Of a stretch of 64,000 bases of DNA, positions 45,512-59,692 are shown piece after piece. The notes beneath the pieces were generated by a model that was not told where the DNA came from, made no database searches, and saw nothing but the letters and a program-made list of their open reading frames with translations. The DNA lies in the NCBI GenBank assembly GCA_023313575.1, contig JAJTTP010000001.1, positions 5,146,001 to 5,210,000 of the forward strand, given 5' to 3'. Each line of letters starts with the position of its first letter. The first letter of the stretch is position 1. The position numbers and the translations under genes are program-made. Source of the DNA: Eutypella sp. D-1. Taxonomy: Eukaryota > Ascomycota > Sordariomycetes > Xylariales > Diatrypaceae.

Positions 45512-48500
45512 TAATCTTTCCTTTTTTAAAGGTTTTATTTTTAAAACTTATTATTTTTACTTTTTTTTATTATAAATATTTCTTTTTTTTTATTTTTTTT
45601 TATTATGTTTAATCGTGTTAATAAATCGATTTTTAATCGCGCGATTTTTTTATTTTAACGTAAAACGTTTTAACGCGATTTTTCTTTTACGGCAGTTTTA
45701 TTATTTAATCCGGTTAATATAACACTTTATTTTTATTATAAACGTTATTAATTAAAATATAAAGTTTTTAATTTAAACTTTTTTTATTATTTATTATATA
45801 TTTATTATAACCGGAGTTAATATAACGTATTTAAACTTAATCCGGAATAATTATAAAAAGTTATATTTTAATATCGAAAATTAAAATTAAAATTTAAAAT
45901 TACGAAAAAGAAAATTAATACGGTTAACGTAAAACTTTATTATTTTTATCGTTAAAAACGTATATAATATAAAGAAATAATAAAGGCGGTATTTTATAAT
46001 ATCGATAACTTAAAAAAGTTAAAAAAAAAAAAACATCGCGCGGAAAATACGCGTTTTACGGGGTCCGTTAAAATATTTATAAACTTTAAAATTATTTCGG
46101 ATTTTAATTAATTTAAAATAAATATATTAAATAATTTTAATTAAAATATTATTTTTATTAATATTTCCGTCGGTATTAATAAAAGTTTTTTAAAAAGCGT
46201 TAAATATTTATTAAATAATTAATAAGTTTTTATATATTTTCGGAGTTATTATATCTTTTTTATTTAACTTTATATTTTATCCGTTTATTTTTTATCCGTA
46301 TATTTAAAATTTTTTCTATTTCGTATTTATTTATTTTTATTTCGATATCGTTTTATTTTATTTTTATAACGTTTATATTTATTACGTCCTTAAATAAAGA
46401 AATATAAAAGATTAAATAGATTTTAATTTTTAATAATAGGTTTAATTCGTAATTACTTTTTAATATTTTTTTAATAATTAGGTACGGTCCGATATATTTA
46501 TAATCGAGTTTTTTATTAAGTTATTTTATCGTAATATTTTTTATAACTAAAAAAATTATATCTTTTTTTAAAAAAATTAATCTTTTTAATTTTTTTTAGT
46601 TATAATATCGGCTTATTTGTTAACGTATAAGTTTAAATTTTTTCTTTATTTTTTTATATAATTATTTAAATTGTTTTAATATTAATATATCTTTAATATT
46701 ATCCGGTCCTTTTTTATAAATATTTCGATAAACGTTTAAAATAAATCCGAAATTAACGTTAATAAATATCGTTTATATACTTTTATAATAAGTTATATTA
46801 TAAGCTAATTATATAATAAATAATTATTTAATTTAATTATTTTATTTATAATTAATATATTATCGAAAATAAGTTTTTAATATTTAATTAATTCGTTTTA
46901 TTTATCCGTTTATTTAAGGTTTAAAAGTTATTATAAGTTTAAGGTTTAATTTTAATTTTATTATAAAATTTTGTTAAAATTTTAATACGAATATTATTCC
47001 TTTATTAAAAATAATTTCGAATATAAGGTTATATATTATTAAATCTTTTAATATCGGTAATTTAATAATAAAATTAAATATAATAAACTTTTATAATTAT
47101 TTATTAATTAATAATAATTATAATTTTTTATAAAGTTTATATTGTTTTATTTTAATTTTTCCGTATATATTATATCGTTATCGTATTTATTATATTATTA
47201 ATTTTATTTTATTAAATATATAAATCCGTTATAATCGTTTAAAAATTTTATAATTTCCTGGGTATCCGTATAAAAGATATTCGTAAATCTTTTATAGTAA
47301 TTATTTTTATAACTTTCGTAATATTTATAATTTCTTTATTTATTTCTTTATTAATAATTTATTATTATATTATTTAATTTATTTATATAAATTATTTTAA
47401 GTATTCTTTTAACGTTTATCGGAATATTACGTATTTAATTAATATATACTTTTTTTTTATAATAAGTTACTTATTAATAATATTTATTTATTTATTTTTT
47501 AATCCTTTTTTATAAATGATAATATAATCGAATTCTGTAAAGTATTTAACATATTATAACTGCTTTTTATTAAAGGTTTAAATAATAAAATAATATGTAA
47601 TATTTTTATAATCGGTATAAATTTTAATTTAATATATATTTTTTATAAGGTAATATTTAAATTTTTTAAATACGTTAACGATAATAAGAAGTTTTTTATT
47701 ATAAATTAAATAATTAAATTCGGTTTTAATTAATTTATAAAAGTAAAATATAATAAGGTATAATTTTCTTTTATCTCGTTATTTAATTTATACTTTAAAA
47801 GCGTAATCCGAAACGTCGGTTTTTAATTTAATAAATCTTTTAAAATCGTATATAATAAGTATTAATTCGTTAATAATAACGTTTTTTAATTTCTTAAAAA
47901 TTTTATTTATTTTATTAATCCATATAAACCGTTTATTCTTTTTTATTAATTCCGTAAAAGGTATTATAATATATTTAAATCGTTATATAAATTTCCGATA
48001 ATAATTTATTAAACTGAAAAAAGCTTATATTTCTTTTATATTAATAAACATTTTCTAATTCTTAATAGTTATAATCTTTTTAAAGTTTATTTTAATATGT
48101 TCGGGGGTAATAATATATCCGAGAAATTCCATTTTTTATATATAAAATATATTTTTTTCGGGTTTTATTAATAAATTAATATTTTATAATGTTTATAATA
48201 TTTTATATACATATTTTTCTTAATATTTTTTTAAATCTAAATAAATAAAAATATCGTTAAAATAATAAATAATAAAAACATTAAAATATTTTTATAAAAC
48301 GTGGTTAATTATGCGTTAAAACGATATTAATACGTTAATTAATTTAAAAAATATAATTAAATATTTAAATAAGCCGTATTTCGTTTTAAAGGCTGTTTTT
48401 TATTTATTTCCGGGTTTAATTTTAATATAATAATATTTATCCTTAAGGTTTAAAGTAATAAATTATTTAACTCCGTATAAACGGTCCTTTATTTTAATAA

Positions 48501-48817
48501 TAAATAATAACGATATCCGGTTTTTTATAATAATTTCGTTTAATTATCGGTAATCGATTATTAATCGTAACTTATCGTTTTTTTAATATAAACATAATCG
48601 GATATCCGGTTAATAATTTTAATTATTAAATATATTTTTTTATTAACTTATTTTCGAAATATTTTTATAACTTTTTAAATTTAATTTTATTAAGGTTATA
48701 AATTTTATAAAATCGTAACGTTTTTCCTTTTATAAAGATAATTTCGTAATCTTATTCGTTATGTTATAATAATTTTTTTTTAAATTTTTTATAAAACAGT
48801 TTATTATATTAATAATA

Positions 48818-49244
48818 TGTTATAACCTGGCTAGGTTATTAACCCTAAATAGGATTGGCATAAATAATCCTTAATCATAATATTAAAAAAGATAATTATA
48901 ATAAAATAAGCCATATTTAAATTACGTAATAAAAAGGATAACCAGGATAATTAATTATCTTAATAATTTAAAATAATTAAGATAACCAGTTATTTTAACG
49001 ATTTAACATTTAATATCATATTCCGGTATTAAGAATAAAAGATATAAATAATATATAATTACGTTTATTACCACTTTTTTAAATAATTTTTAAACTTACC
49101 AGTTTATAATATAATTTAATTATTTAAAACATTTCTTTTTTTATTATTATTAAACGTAATTACTTATTATTTAAAACTTTTAACATTTTTATTAATATAA
49201 ATTTTTCGACTGGATTAATAATTAAAAATAAATTAACCGTTATA
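48818..49244 (+). repeat. 5' LTR of the inner retrotransposon
   Basis: 427 bp from TGTTATAACC to CCGTTATA. Strongly RIP-altered. The following internal sequence matches that next to the 58773-59201 LTR in reverse complement. Confidence 0.75.
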
Positions 49245-50750
49245 TGTTATAAGCTTTTATTTAATAATATTATTAACTTTAAATAATATCCGATATTATA
49301 TCTTTTTTAAATTAAAACTTTTAATAAATTATTAATTCCATATTTAAACGGATCGAATGAATTAAATAAACGGTAATTATAACCGTAATTTAAAACATTA
49401 TACTTATTAAATTTAAGTTTAAAAAACTTAAACTTTATAATAATATTATTTCCGTATAATGTTTTTTTATTATAACCGTAATTTATTTATATTAATAACG
49501 TTATATAATAATTACGGAAATTAATAAAATTTTTAATATTATATTATGCTTTACCGGAAAGATAACTTAATGGTTTAAACTTATTTTAAATACTTTCGTA
49601 AAAATAGAAAAAAAAAGAAATTACGGAAATTAAATGCTTTTTCGAAAAATATAAAAATTTTATAAAAAAATAAAAGCTAATTACGGAAACCCGGATAAAA
49701 CCTAAGCCGTTACGTAATAATTTTTAAGTTTTAAATAAAAAAAGCAATTTATACGTACTTTGCATAATTTAAATAACTTACCGTTAAAATAAATTAAATT
49801 AATAACAAATTTTTTATCGACACGTTTTATTAAAAACTTAAAAATTTAGTTAAAAATAAGATTATTACGTAAAATAAACCAGGTATTTTTAATAAATTTA
49901 TTACTTTAATAATTAAAATCGATAATAAATAATTTAAACGATAATAAAAGAAAAAAGGATATTATGTACTTAAAAGATTTAAAAAATATTAAAATAATAA
50001 GAATTAAAATTAAAAACTTATCGATATATTTTACGGGACGGCATTAAAATTTATATCGCTCGATATAATACGAAAAAATAAATAATATATTAAATATTAT
50101 AATTATAATAAAATAAGATATTTTTAAAAAAAATATAAAGGATTTAAATAAAATAAAAACTAAAAACCTGTACTTAAAAAAAAGTAACTTTTTACTGGTG
50201 GAAAAACGTTTAAAATAATCTGTTACGTATATTTAAATAATAACATTTATTAATAAAGGTTATAAAAGATTAAACGATTAATTTAAGCCGTAATAAAATA
50301 ATAACGTTAATAATAATAAAATAAATACTTTAATAATAATAAAGAAAATTTTTTCGTAAAAACTTATTTTATAAAAAAAAAATTAAAATAATTAATTAAT
50401 TAGTTTAAAAAACAATAAAATTATAAATTATAAAAAATATACGGTATTTCCGTTAAACAATTTTAATAACGTTTTAAAAAATAACGATTTAAAATTTATT
50501 TATAATAATTTCGTAATTAAGATAAATTTATTAATTAAAAAATTTAAACTTAGATATTATATTTTTTAAAATACCCCGTTAATTATCGAAAATACGAATG
50601 TTATTAACATAAGGAACAAAAAATCGGTATTATTAACCGAATTAAATAAATAATTAAAAAAGGATTTGATTTTTTATAATAAAAAAATAATAAAACCGAT
50701 TAACGATAGTATAAAAAAGTTATATGTTACGTTAACCGCGTACCGTATAA

Positions 50751-51164
50751 TGTTATGGCCTGACTAAGCCAAGTGGGGGCTGGTAACCTTATTTATTAGC
50801 GGTACTGCCGGAAAAATAAAAACGTAAGCCAGCCATACTTAATAAGTTATAAAAAAAGCCATATATAGATCCGTTATGATTTATAGATTTAAAGGTATTA
50901 GTTAAATCCGTTACGATTTAAGGATTTAATATAATTACATATTTTAATATTAAGAATAAAAGATATAAATAATATATAGTTACGTTTATTACTTTTTTCT
51001 TAAATAATTTTTAAGTTTATTAATTTATAATATAACTTAATTACTTAAAACACCTTTTTTTTTGCTATTACTAAACGTAATTACTTATTACTTAAAACCC
51101 TAACACTTTTGTTAACATAAACCCCTCAACTGGACTAATAGTTAGGAATAAACCAGCCGTTACA
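50751..51164 (+). repeat. solo LTR with TATAA target duplication
   Basis: 414 bp, TGTTATGGCC to CCGTTACA, with canonical TG..CA ends. Flanked by TATAA at 50746-50750 and 51165-51169. Least mutated LTR together with the one at 54668. Confidence 0.85.
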
Positions 51165-51858
51165 TATAATTAAAAGTAATTAAAAAAATATCCTGCCCCG
51201 GAGGATATTAGGTATATTATTATAATAAATATATATATTAAACGTTAAAAGTTATAAAGATCCGGAATAAAATTAAATAATAAAAATATAAAATCCGATA
51301 TTAAAAAAATAAATTATTAAACGCCGATTTATATATTTATAAAAACTTATTAAAAAGGATAACCTTTAATAAAATTAATTTTAAATATTTTTACGAAAAA
51401 TTAATAATAAAAAAATAACCGTATATATAAAAAAAGTTTAATAAAGAAAAACGTTACGATAATTTATATAATACCGTATAAATTTACGGTAAGGATTTAA
51501 AAAAGTAAAGCCGTTTATATTAAGGTTATAAAACGGTATTATAAGGTTTAAAAACGTAATACGATATTTATAAACCATTTTAAAAGCTTAAAAACGATAC
51601 GGATATATTATAAATATAATAAAGTGTTTCGCGAAAAATTTAAAAAAGGATTATTATAACATAGTAAATAAGATCATAAAATTATTTTAATAAAAAAAAA
51701 CGTTACGATTTTATAAAATTTATAACCTTAATAAAACCGAACTTAAGGAAATACGGGAATACCTTGAAAATAAGTTAACGAAAAGATATATTTAACGATT
51801 AAAATTATTAACCGGATATTTAATTATATTTATATTAAAAAAAAACAGCAAATTATAA

Positions 51859-52298
51859 TGTTATGACCTGGTCAGGTTATAAAAGGCTAAAGTGGAGCCA
51901 ATAACAAATCACGATCTTATTCGAAAAAATAAGGCTTTTAAAAAGACCCAGCCACAGTAGGTTAGCCACATTCGAGTTATGTGATAAGAAGGATAGCCAG
52001 GATAGCTAGCTATCTTAATGATTTAAAATAGCTAGGATAGCCAGTTATTTTAACGATTTAATAATAACTATATATTTTAATATTAAGAATAAAGGATATA
52101 AATAGTATATAATTACGTTTATTACCTTTCTTTTAAATAATTTTTAAATTTACCAGTTTATAATATAATTTAATTATTTAAAACATTTTTTTTATTATTA
52201 TCACTAAACGTGATTACTTATTATTTAAAACCTTTAATACTTTTATTAATATAAACCCCTCGATTAGATTAATAGTTAGGAATAAACCAGCCGTTATA
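51859..52298 (+). repeat. solo LTR with TATAA target duplication
   Basis: 440 bp, TGTTATGACC to CCGTTATA. Flanked by TATAA at 51854-51858 and 52299-52303. It interrupts the pol-like region of the inner element. Confidence 0.85.
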
Positions 52299-52303
52299 TA
52301 TAA

Positions 52304-52900
52304 TTGGTAATCGATTACCGATAATTAAACGAAATTATTATAAAAAACCGGATACCGTTATTATTTATTATTAAAATAAAGGACCGTTTATACGAAATTA
52401 AATAGTTTATTATTTTAAACCTTAAAAATAGGTATTATTATATTAAAATTAAACCCGGAAATAAATAAAAAATAACTTTTAAAATAAAATACGGTTTATT
52501 TAAATATTTAATTATATTTTTCGGATTAATTAACGTATTAATATCGTTTTAACATATAATTAATTACGTTTTACAAAAATATTTTAATATTTTCGTTATT
52601 TATTATTTTAATAATATTTTTATTTATTTAAATTCGGAAAAATAACACGAAAAACATGTATATAAAATATTATAAATATTATAAAACGTTAACTTATTAA
52701 TAAAACCCGAAAAAAAAGTATTTTATATATAAAAAATAGAATTTCTTAGATATATTATTACTTTTAAACATATTAAAATAAATTTTAAAAAAGTCGTAAT
52801 TATTAAAAATTAAAAAATATTTATTAATATAAAGGAAATATAAGCCTTTTTCGGCTTAATAAATTATTATCGGAAATTTATAAAACGATTTAAATATATT
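52304..52900 (+). pseudogene. decayed Ty3/gypsy reverse-transcriptase region
   Basis: One frame retains the spacing of gypsy reverse transcriptase but carries many stops. The segment now read as FFGLINVLISF, and 80 bp on the catalytic-box position, now YFNNIF at 52601-52618, keep their places. The two catalytic Asp codons read as Asn, as G-to-A change would produce, and Trp positions are stops. The corresponding outer-element region lies on the minus strand around 47900-48580. Non-functional. Confidence 0.65.
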
Positions 52901-54667
52901 ATAACACTTTTTACGGAATTAATAAAAAAGGATAAACGGTTTATATAAACTAATAAAGCGAATAAAGTTTTTAAAAAGTTAAAGGATATTATTATTAACG
53001 AATTAGTATTTATTATATACGATTTTAAAAAACCTGTTAAATTAAACATTAACGCTTTAAATTATATTTTCGGAGCATAAATTAAATAATAAAATAAAAA
53101 AAAATTATATTTTATTATGTTTTATTTTTATAAATTTATTAAAACCGAATTTAATTATTTAATTTATAATAAAAGATTTTTTATTATCGTTAATGCATTT
53201 AAAAAATTTAAATATTATTTTATAAAATATATGTATTAAGTTAAAGTTTATACCGATTATAAGAATATTATATATTTCTTTATTATTTAAACTTTTAACG
53301 GAAAATAGTTATAATATATTAAATATTTTACGAAATTCGATTATATTATTATTTATAAAAAAGGATTAAAAAACGGACGAATAAATGTTATTAATAAATA
53401 ATTTATTATGGAAAAAAAGTATATACTAATTAAATACGCGGTATTCCGATAAATGTTAAAAAGATATTTAAAATAATTTATATAAATAAATCGAATAATA
53501 TAATAATAAATTATTAATAAAATAATAAATAAAAAGGTTATAAATATTATAAAAATTATAAAAATAATTAATATAAAGAATTTATAAATATTCTTTATAC
53601 GGATATTTAAAAAATTATAAAATTATCGAACGATTATAATAGATTTACGTATTCGATTAAATAAAATTAATAATATAATTAATACGATAACGATATAATA
53701 TATACGGAAAAATTAAAATAAAACAATATAAACTTTACGGAAAATTATAACTATTATTAGTTAATAAACGATTATAAAAATTTATTATATTTAATTTTAT
53801 TATTAAATTACCGATATTAAAAAATTTAATAATATATAACGGTTATAATAATATTTTCGTAATTATTAACCGATTTATAAAGTTTTTTTATTTTATTTTA
53901 TATAACGAAAATACCGACGTAAAGTAAATGGCATATATTTTTTTATAACATATTATAATAATATACGGCTTTATATTTAAAATTATTTCTGATAAAAAAA
54001 CGATATTTATATCGAAATTTTAACAAAGTTTTATAATAAAATTAAAATTAAACCTTAAATTTACGACCGTTTTTAAACTTTAAATAAACGGATAAATAAA
54101 ACGAATTAATTAAATATTAAAAACCTATTTTCGATAATATATTAATTATAAATAAAATAATTAAATAAAATGGTTATTTATTACATAATTAACTTATAAC
54201 ATAATTTATTATAAAAATATATAAATAATATTTATTAACGTTAATTTCGGATTTACCCCGGACGTTTACCGAGATATTTATAAGAAAAAATTAAATAATA
54301 TTAAAACATATTAACGTTAAAATAATTTAAATAATTATATAAAAAAATAAAAATAAAATTTAAATTAATACGTTAATAAATAAGCAAATATTATAATTAA
54401 AAAAGGTTAAAAGGATTAACTTTTTCGGAAAAAGATATAATTTATTTAATTATAAAAAATATTACGATAAAACGATTTAGTAAAAAATTTAATTATAAAT
54501 ATATCGAACTGTATTTAATTATTAAAAAAATATTAAAAAATAATTACGAATTGGATTTATTATTAAAAATTAAAATCTATTTAATGTTTTACATTTTTTT
54601 ATTTAAAAACGTAACGGATATAAACGTTATAAAAATAAAACAAGATAAAGTCGAAATAAAAATAAAT

Positions 54668-55084
54668 AAATTATAACGGCTGGTTTATTCCTAACTATTA
54701 GTCCAATCGAGGGGTTTATGTTAGCAAAAGTGCTGGGGTTTTAAGCAATAAGTAATTACGTTTGGTAATAAAAAAAAAAAAATGTTTTAAGTAATTAAGT
54801 TATATTATAAATTAATAAGTTTAAAAACTATTTAAAAAAAAGGTAATAAACGTAATTATATATTATTTATATCCTTTATTTTTAATATTAAAATATGTAA
54901 TTATATTAAATCTTTAGATCGTAACGGATTTAACTAATACTTTTAAATCCATAAATTATGACGGATCCATATATGGCTCTTTTTATGGCTTATTAAATGT
55001 GGCTGGCTTACGTCTTTATTTTTCCGGCAGTACCGTTAACAAATAGGGTTACCAGCCCCCACTTGGCCTAATCAGGCCATAACA
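54668..55084 (-). repeat. solo LTR with TAAAT target duplication
   Basis: 417 bp in reverse orientation, starting TATAACGG and ending GGCCATAACA. Flanked by TAAAT at 54663-54667 and 55085-55089. Close to the 50751 LTR in sequence (same subfamily) but opposite in direction. Confidence 0.85.
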
Positions 55085-55905
55085 TAAATACGAAATAAAA
55101 AATAATTTTAAATATATAAATAAAAAATGGATAAATAAAATATAAAATTAAATAAAAAAGATATAATAATTCCGAAAATATTTAAAAACTTATTAATTAC
55201 TTAATAAACGTTTAACGCTTTTTAAAATTTTTTTATTAATGCCGATAAAAACGTTAATAAAAATAATATCTTAATTAAAATTACCCGATATATTTATTTT
55301 AAATTAATTAAAATCCGAAATAATTTTAAAATTTATAAACGTTTTAACGGACTTTATAAAATATATATTTTCCGTTTAACGCTTTTATTTTTAATTTTTT
55401 TAAATTATCGATATTATAAAATACCGTTTTTATCATTTTTTTATACCATATACGTTTTTAATAATAAAAACGGTAAAGTTTTATATTAACCGCGTTAATT
55501 TTTTCCTTTATAATTTTAAGTTTTAACTTTAATTTTCGATATTAAAATATAACCTTTTATAATTATTCCGGATTAAACCCGGATACGTCGTATTAATTTC
55601 GGTTATAACGAATATATAATAAATAACGGGAAAATTTAAGTTAAAAATTTTACATTTTAATTAACGACGTTTATAATAAAAATAAGGTGTTATATTAACC
55701 GGATCGGATAATAAAATTGTTATAAAAGAATTGCGTTAAAAAGTTTTATGTTAAAATAAAATAATGGCGTATTTAAAAATCGATTTATTAATACGATTAG
55801 ATATAATAAAAGAAATATAAAATAAGAAAGAAAAAAATACTTATAATAAAAAAGGAATAAAAATAATAGGTTTTAAAAATAAAAACTTTAAAAAAGGAGA
55901 AATCG

Positions 55906-56297
55906 TGTTATAACCTGGTTAGGTTATTAGGTATAAATAAGATTAATATAAATAATTTTTAATTATGGTATTAAAAAGGATAGTTATAATAAAATAAGCT
56001 ATATTTAAATTACGTAATAAAACGGATAATTAAAATAACCAGTTATTTTAACGATTTAATATTTAATATTATATTCCGGTATTAAAAATAAAGGATATAA
56101 ATAATATATAATTACGTTTATTACCACTTTTTTAAATAATTTTTAAACTTATTAATTTATAATATAATTTAATTACTTAAAGTATTTTTATTATTATTAT
56201 TATTAAACGTGATTACTTATTACTTAAAACTTTTAGCATTTTTATTAACATAAACCCTTTGATTGGACTAATAGTTAGGAATAAACCAGCCGTTATA
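55906..56297 (+). repeat. 3' LTR of the inner retrotransposon
   Basis: 392 bp from TGTTATAACC to CCGTTATA, preceded by a purine-rich tract. Confidence 0.75.
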
Positions 56298-58772
56298 TGG
56301 TATTACGGTAATACGTTACGTATTTAAAATATTATTTTATTTTCTTTTTTTAAAATATTATTAAAAAGTTAAAATCGTTATCGGATAAATATAATAATTT
56401 ATTAGGTTTTTTTTTCGTATCTTTTTTCTTTAATTTGTTATATCTTTTTAATAAAGTTTTTATCGTATTTTTATACCGGTATTTATTTTCGGTTAAATAA
56501 TAAAAACCTTTTTAAGGTTATCGTCGGTTTTTAAAAGATAAGGAAATGTTATTTAGTTAGTTTTTTAATTAATTAATAAATTATATTAATATAATTATGG
56601 TTATTTAAAAATTATATTATATTTTTTAAAAACTATAATATCGAAAATAACGTTTTATTTTTATTTTTCGATATATATATTAAATTAATCGGTTTTTTAT
56701 AATACTTTTTTTTATCGTATTAAAAAGTATAATTTTCGATTTTTAATATGTTATAAAAGTGTTATTTTTTTTATAATAGTTATAATTTATTATATAAATT
56801 TAAAGTTATATAATTATTTTCGGCTCCGTTATTTATTATAACGGTATATTAATTACTTTTAACTTTTATTCGTATTATGGTATATCTGTATCTTTTTTAA
56901 GCTTTTAAAATGGTTTATAAATATTATATTACGTTTTTAAACCGTATAATACCGTTTTATAACTTTAATATAAGCGGTTTTATTATTTTAAATTTTTATC
57001 GTAAATTCGTACGGTATTATATAAATTATCGTAAAGCTTTTTATTATTAAATCCTTTATACGGTTATTTTTTTGCTATTAATTCGTTATATAAATTTCGT
57101 AAGTTAGTTTTATTAAACGTGATTTTTTTTAATAAATTTTCGAAAATTTATAAGTTAATATTTAATAATTTATTTTTTTAATACCGAATTTTATGTTTTT
57201 ACCATTTAATTTCGTTCCGGATTTTTATAACTTTTAATAATTAATACGTATATTCGTTATAATAACATGCTTTATATCTTTTTAAATAAGATATTTTTTC
57301 CGGTTATTTTTATTTATACGGTACGTAATTAACGTAACGCGCGATTTTTTTATATTATCGTCGGTCGATTTTGTTTTTGTTTTTATAAAAAATCGAATCT
57401 TTTTTTAATTATTTATTTAATTCGGTTAATAATATCGATTTTTTATTCCTTATATTAATAATATTCGTATTTCCGGTAATTAATAAAATGTTTTAAAAAA
57501 TATAATATTTTTATTTAAATTTTTTAATTAATAAATTTATCTTAATTATAAAGTTATTATAAGTAAATTTTAAATTGTTACTTTTTAAGTTATTATAAAA
57601 ACTGTTTAATATATATGCTGTATATTCTTTATAATTTATAATTGCGTCGTTTTTTAAACCAGCTATTTAATTATTTTATGGTTCTTTTTTTTAAAATAAG
57701 CTTTTATAAAAGTTTTTTTTTATCGTTATTAAAGTATTTATTTTACTGTTATTAACGTTATTGTTTTATTACGGCTTAAATTAATTATTTAACTTTTTAT
57801 AATTTTTATTAATAAATATTATTATCCGAGTATATACGGCGGATTATTCCGAACGTTTTTTTACCGGTAAAAGGTTATTTTCTTTCGGGTATAAGTTTTT
57901 AGTTTTTATTTCGTTTAAATCCTTTATATTTTTTTAAAAAATGTTTTATTTTATTATAATTATAATATTTAATATATCGTTTACTTTTTTATATTATATT
58001 AAGCGATATAAGTTTTAATACCGTTTTATAAAATATATCGGTAAGTTTTTAGTTTTAGTTTTTATTATTTTATTATTTTTTAAATTTTTTAAATATATAA
58101 TATCCTTTTTTTTATCGTTATTTAAATTATTTATTATTAATTTCAATTATTAAAGCAGTAAATTTATTAAAAGCATTTAATTTGTTTTACGTAATAATTT
58201 CGTTTTTAATTAAGGTTTTAAATCTTTAATAAAACGTATCGATTTAATTTATTTTAACGGCAAGTTATTTAAATTACGTAACGTATATATAAGCTATTTT
58301 ATTTTTTTTAAAATTTAAAAATTATTACGTAACGGCTTAAGTTTTATCCGGGTTTCCGTAATTAATTTTTACTTTTTTCACGAAATTTTTATATTTCTCG
58401 AAAAAGTACTTAATTTCCGTAATTTTTTAATTTTAATTTTATTTTTATAAAAGCATTTAAAATAGGTTTAAATTATTAAGTTATTTTTCCGATAAAATAT
58501 AACGTGATATTAAAAATTTTATTAGCTTCCGTAATTAATATATAACGTTATTAATATAAATAAACTGCGGTTATAATAAAAAAAGGTTATACGGGGGTAA
58601 TATTATTATAAGGTTTAAATTTTTTAAGCCGTAATTATAATCGCCGTTTACTCGATTTATTCGATTTATTTAAATAAATAGTTAATAATTTATTAAAGGT
58701 TTTAATTTAAAAAAGATATAATATCGGATATTATTTAAAGTTAATAATATTATTAAATAAAAGTTTATAACG

Positions 58773-59201
58773 TATAACGGCCGGTTTATTTTTAATTATT
58801 AATTTAATCGAAAAGTTTATATTAATAAAAATGTTAAAGGTTTTAAATAATAAATAGTTATATTTAGTAATAATAATAAAAAAGTACTTTAAATAATTAA
58901 ATTATATTATAAGCTAATAATTTTAAAAATTATTTAAAAAAAAAAGGTAATAAATGTAATTATATATTATTTATATTTTTTATTCTTAATACCGGAATAT
59001 GATATTAAATGTTAAATCGTTAAAATAGCTAGGTTATCCAGGTTATTTAAGATTATTAAAATAACTGGGTTATCCAGGTTATTTTTTTATTACGTGATTT
59101 AAATATAGCTTATTTTATCGTGGCTATCTTTTTTAATGCTATAGTTAAGGATTATTTATGCTAATCCTATTTAGGCCTAACGACTTAACCAGGTTATAAC
59201 A
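58773..59201 (-). repeat. 5' LTR of the outer retrotransposon
   Basis: 429 bp in reverse orientation, TATAACGG to GGTTATAACA. Same LTR family as 48818-49244. Confidence 0.75.
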
Positions 59202-59692
59202 TTTTTTAAATAAATAAATAAACTTTAAACTAGAATATAACACTAATCTTACCACTTTTTATTTTATTATTATCCTTTTTTTTTACCTATATACTTATTA
59301 ACATTATTATTAAACTGCTTTATAATAATTTAAATTATTTAAAACAGTTTTTATCGCCGTTTATATATTTTTTTTATTAAATATAAACGTTATAACATAT
59401 ATATATAATTAAATAACTTAAAAATAATAAAATATAATACCGTAAATTAAATAATTTTACGATTTTTATATAATTTTTAAAAAAATCGTAAAATTATATA
59501 ACGATTTAAATAGCTTTAAATATAATGCTATACGGGTTATTTTAATATAATATTTTAAACCGCCGGTATAAAAGCGTTTAATTAATATAAGTTATTAATT
59601 TAATATTGTTAAAATGTTATTAATTTTAATTATTTAATAAATATTTTTATAAAAGATTTTATTAAATAACCGTTATAATCGGTATAAATAAA

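Larger units (their letters stand above)
48818..56297 (+). mobile_element. Ty3/gypsy-like LTR retrotransposon, forward orientation, nested
   Basis: Same family as the outer element, inserted into it. 5' LTR 48818-49244 and 3' LTR 55906-56297, both starting TGTTATAACCTGG. A polypurine tract AAAAAAGGAGAA sits just before the 3' LTR. Flanks TAATA (48813-48817) and TGGTA (56298-56302) differ only by two G-to-A changes and so could be a RIP-altered target duplication. It holds three later solo LTRs. Relative to the outer copy it seems to lack roughly 0.5 kb covering the protease-like part. About 6.2 kb once the solo LTRs are removed. Confidence 0.75.
44653..59201 (-). mobile_element. Ty3/gypsy-like LTR retrotransposon, reverse orientation, interrupted
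   Basis: Outer LTR element read right to left. The 5' LTR is 58773-59201. The 3' LTR is 44653-45511, itself split by a solo LTR. Internal sequence left of 58772 is near-identical, in reverse complement, to that right of 49245 in the forward copy. A purine-rich polypurine tract abuts the 3' LTR (TTTAAAAAAGGAAAG on the minus strand, next to 45512). It is broken at 48817/56298 by the forward element. Protease-like and reverse-transcriptase-like stretches are recognisable but full of stops. Removing the nested insertions leaves about 6.6 kb. No clean target duplication was found (CCGTA left, TTTTT right). Confidence 0.75.

Noticed and set aside
52867..53049. 60-codon minus-strand frame inside the transposon island
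   Set aside because: Chance frame in AT-rich, RIP-mutated DNA.
44648..59206. Target duplication of the outer LTR element
   Set aside because: Flanks CCGTA and TTTTT do not match even allowing transitions; pairing of its LTRs rests on internal homology only.
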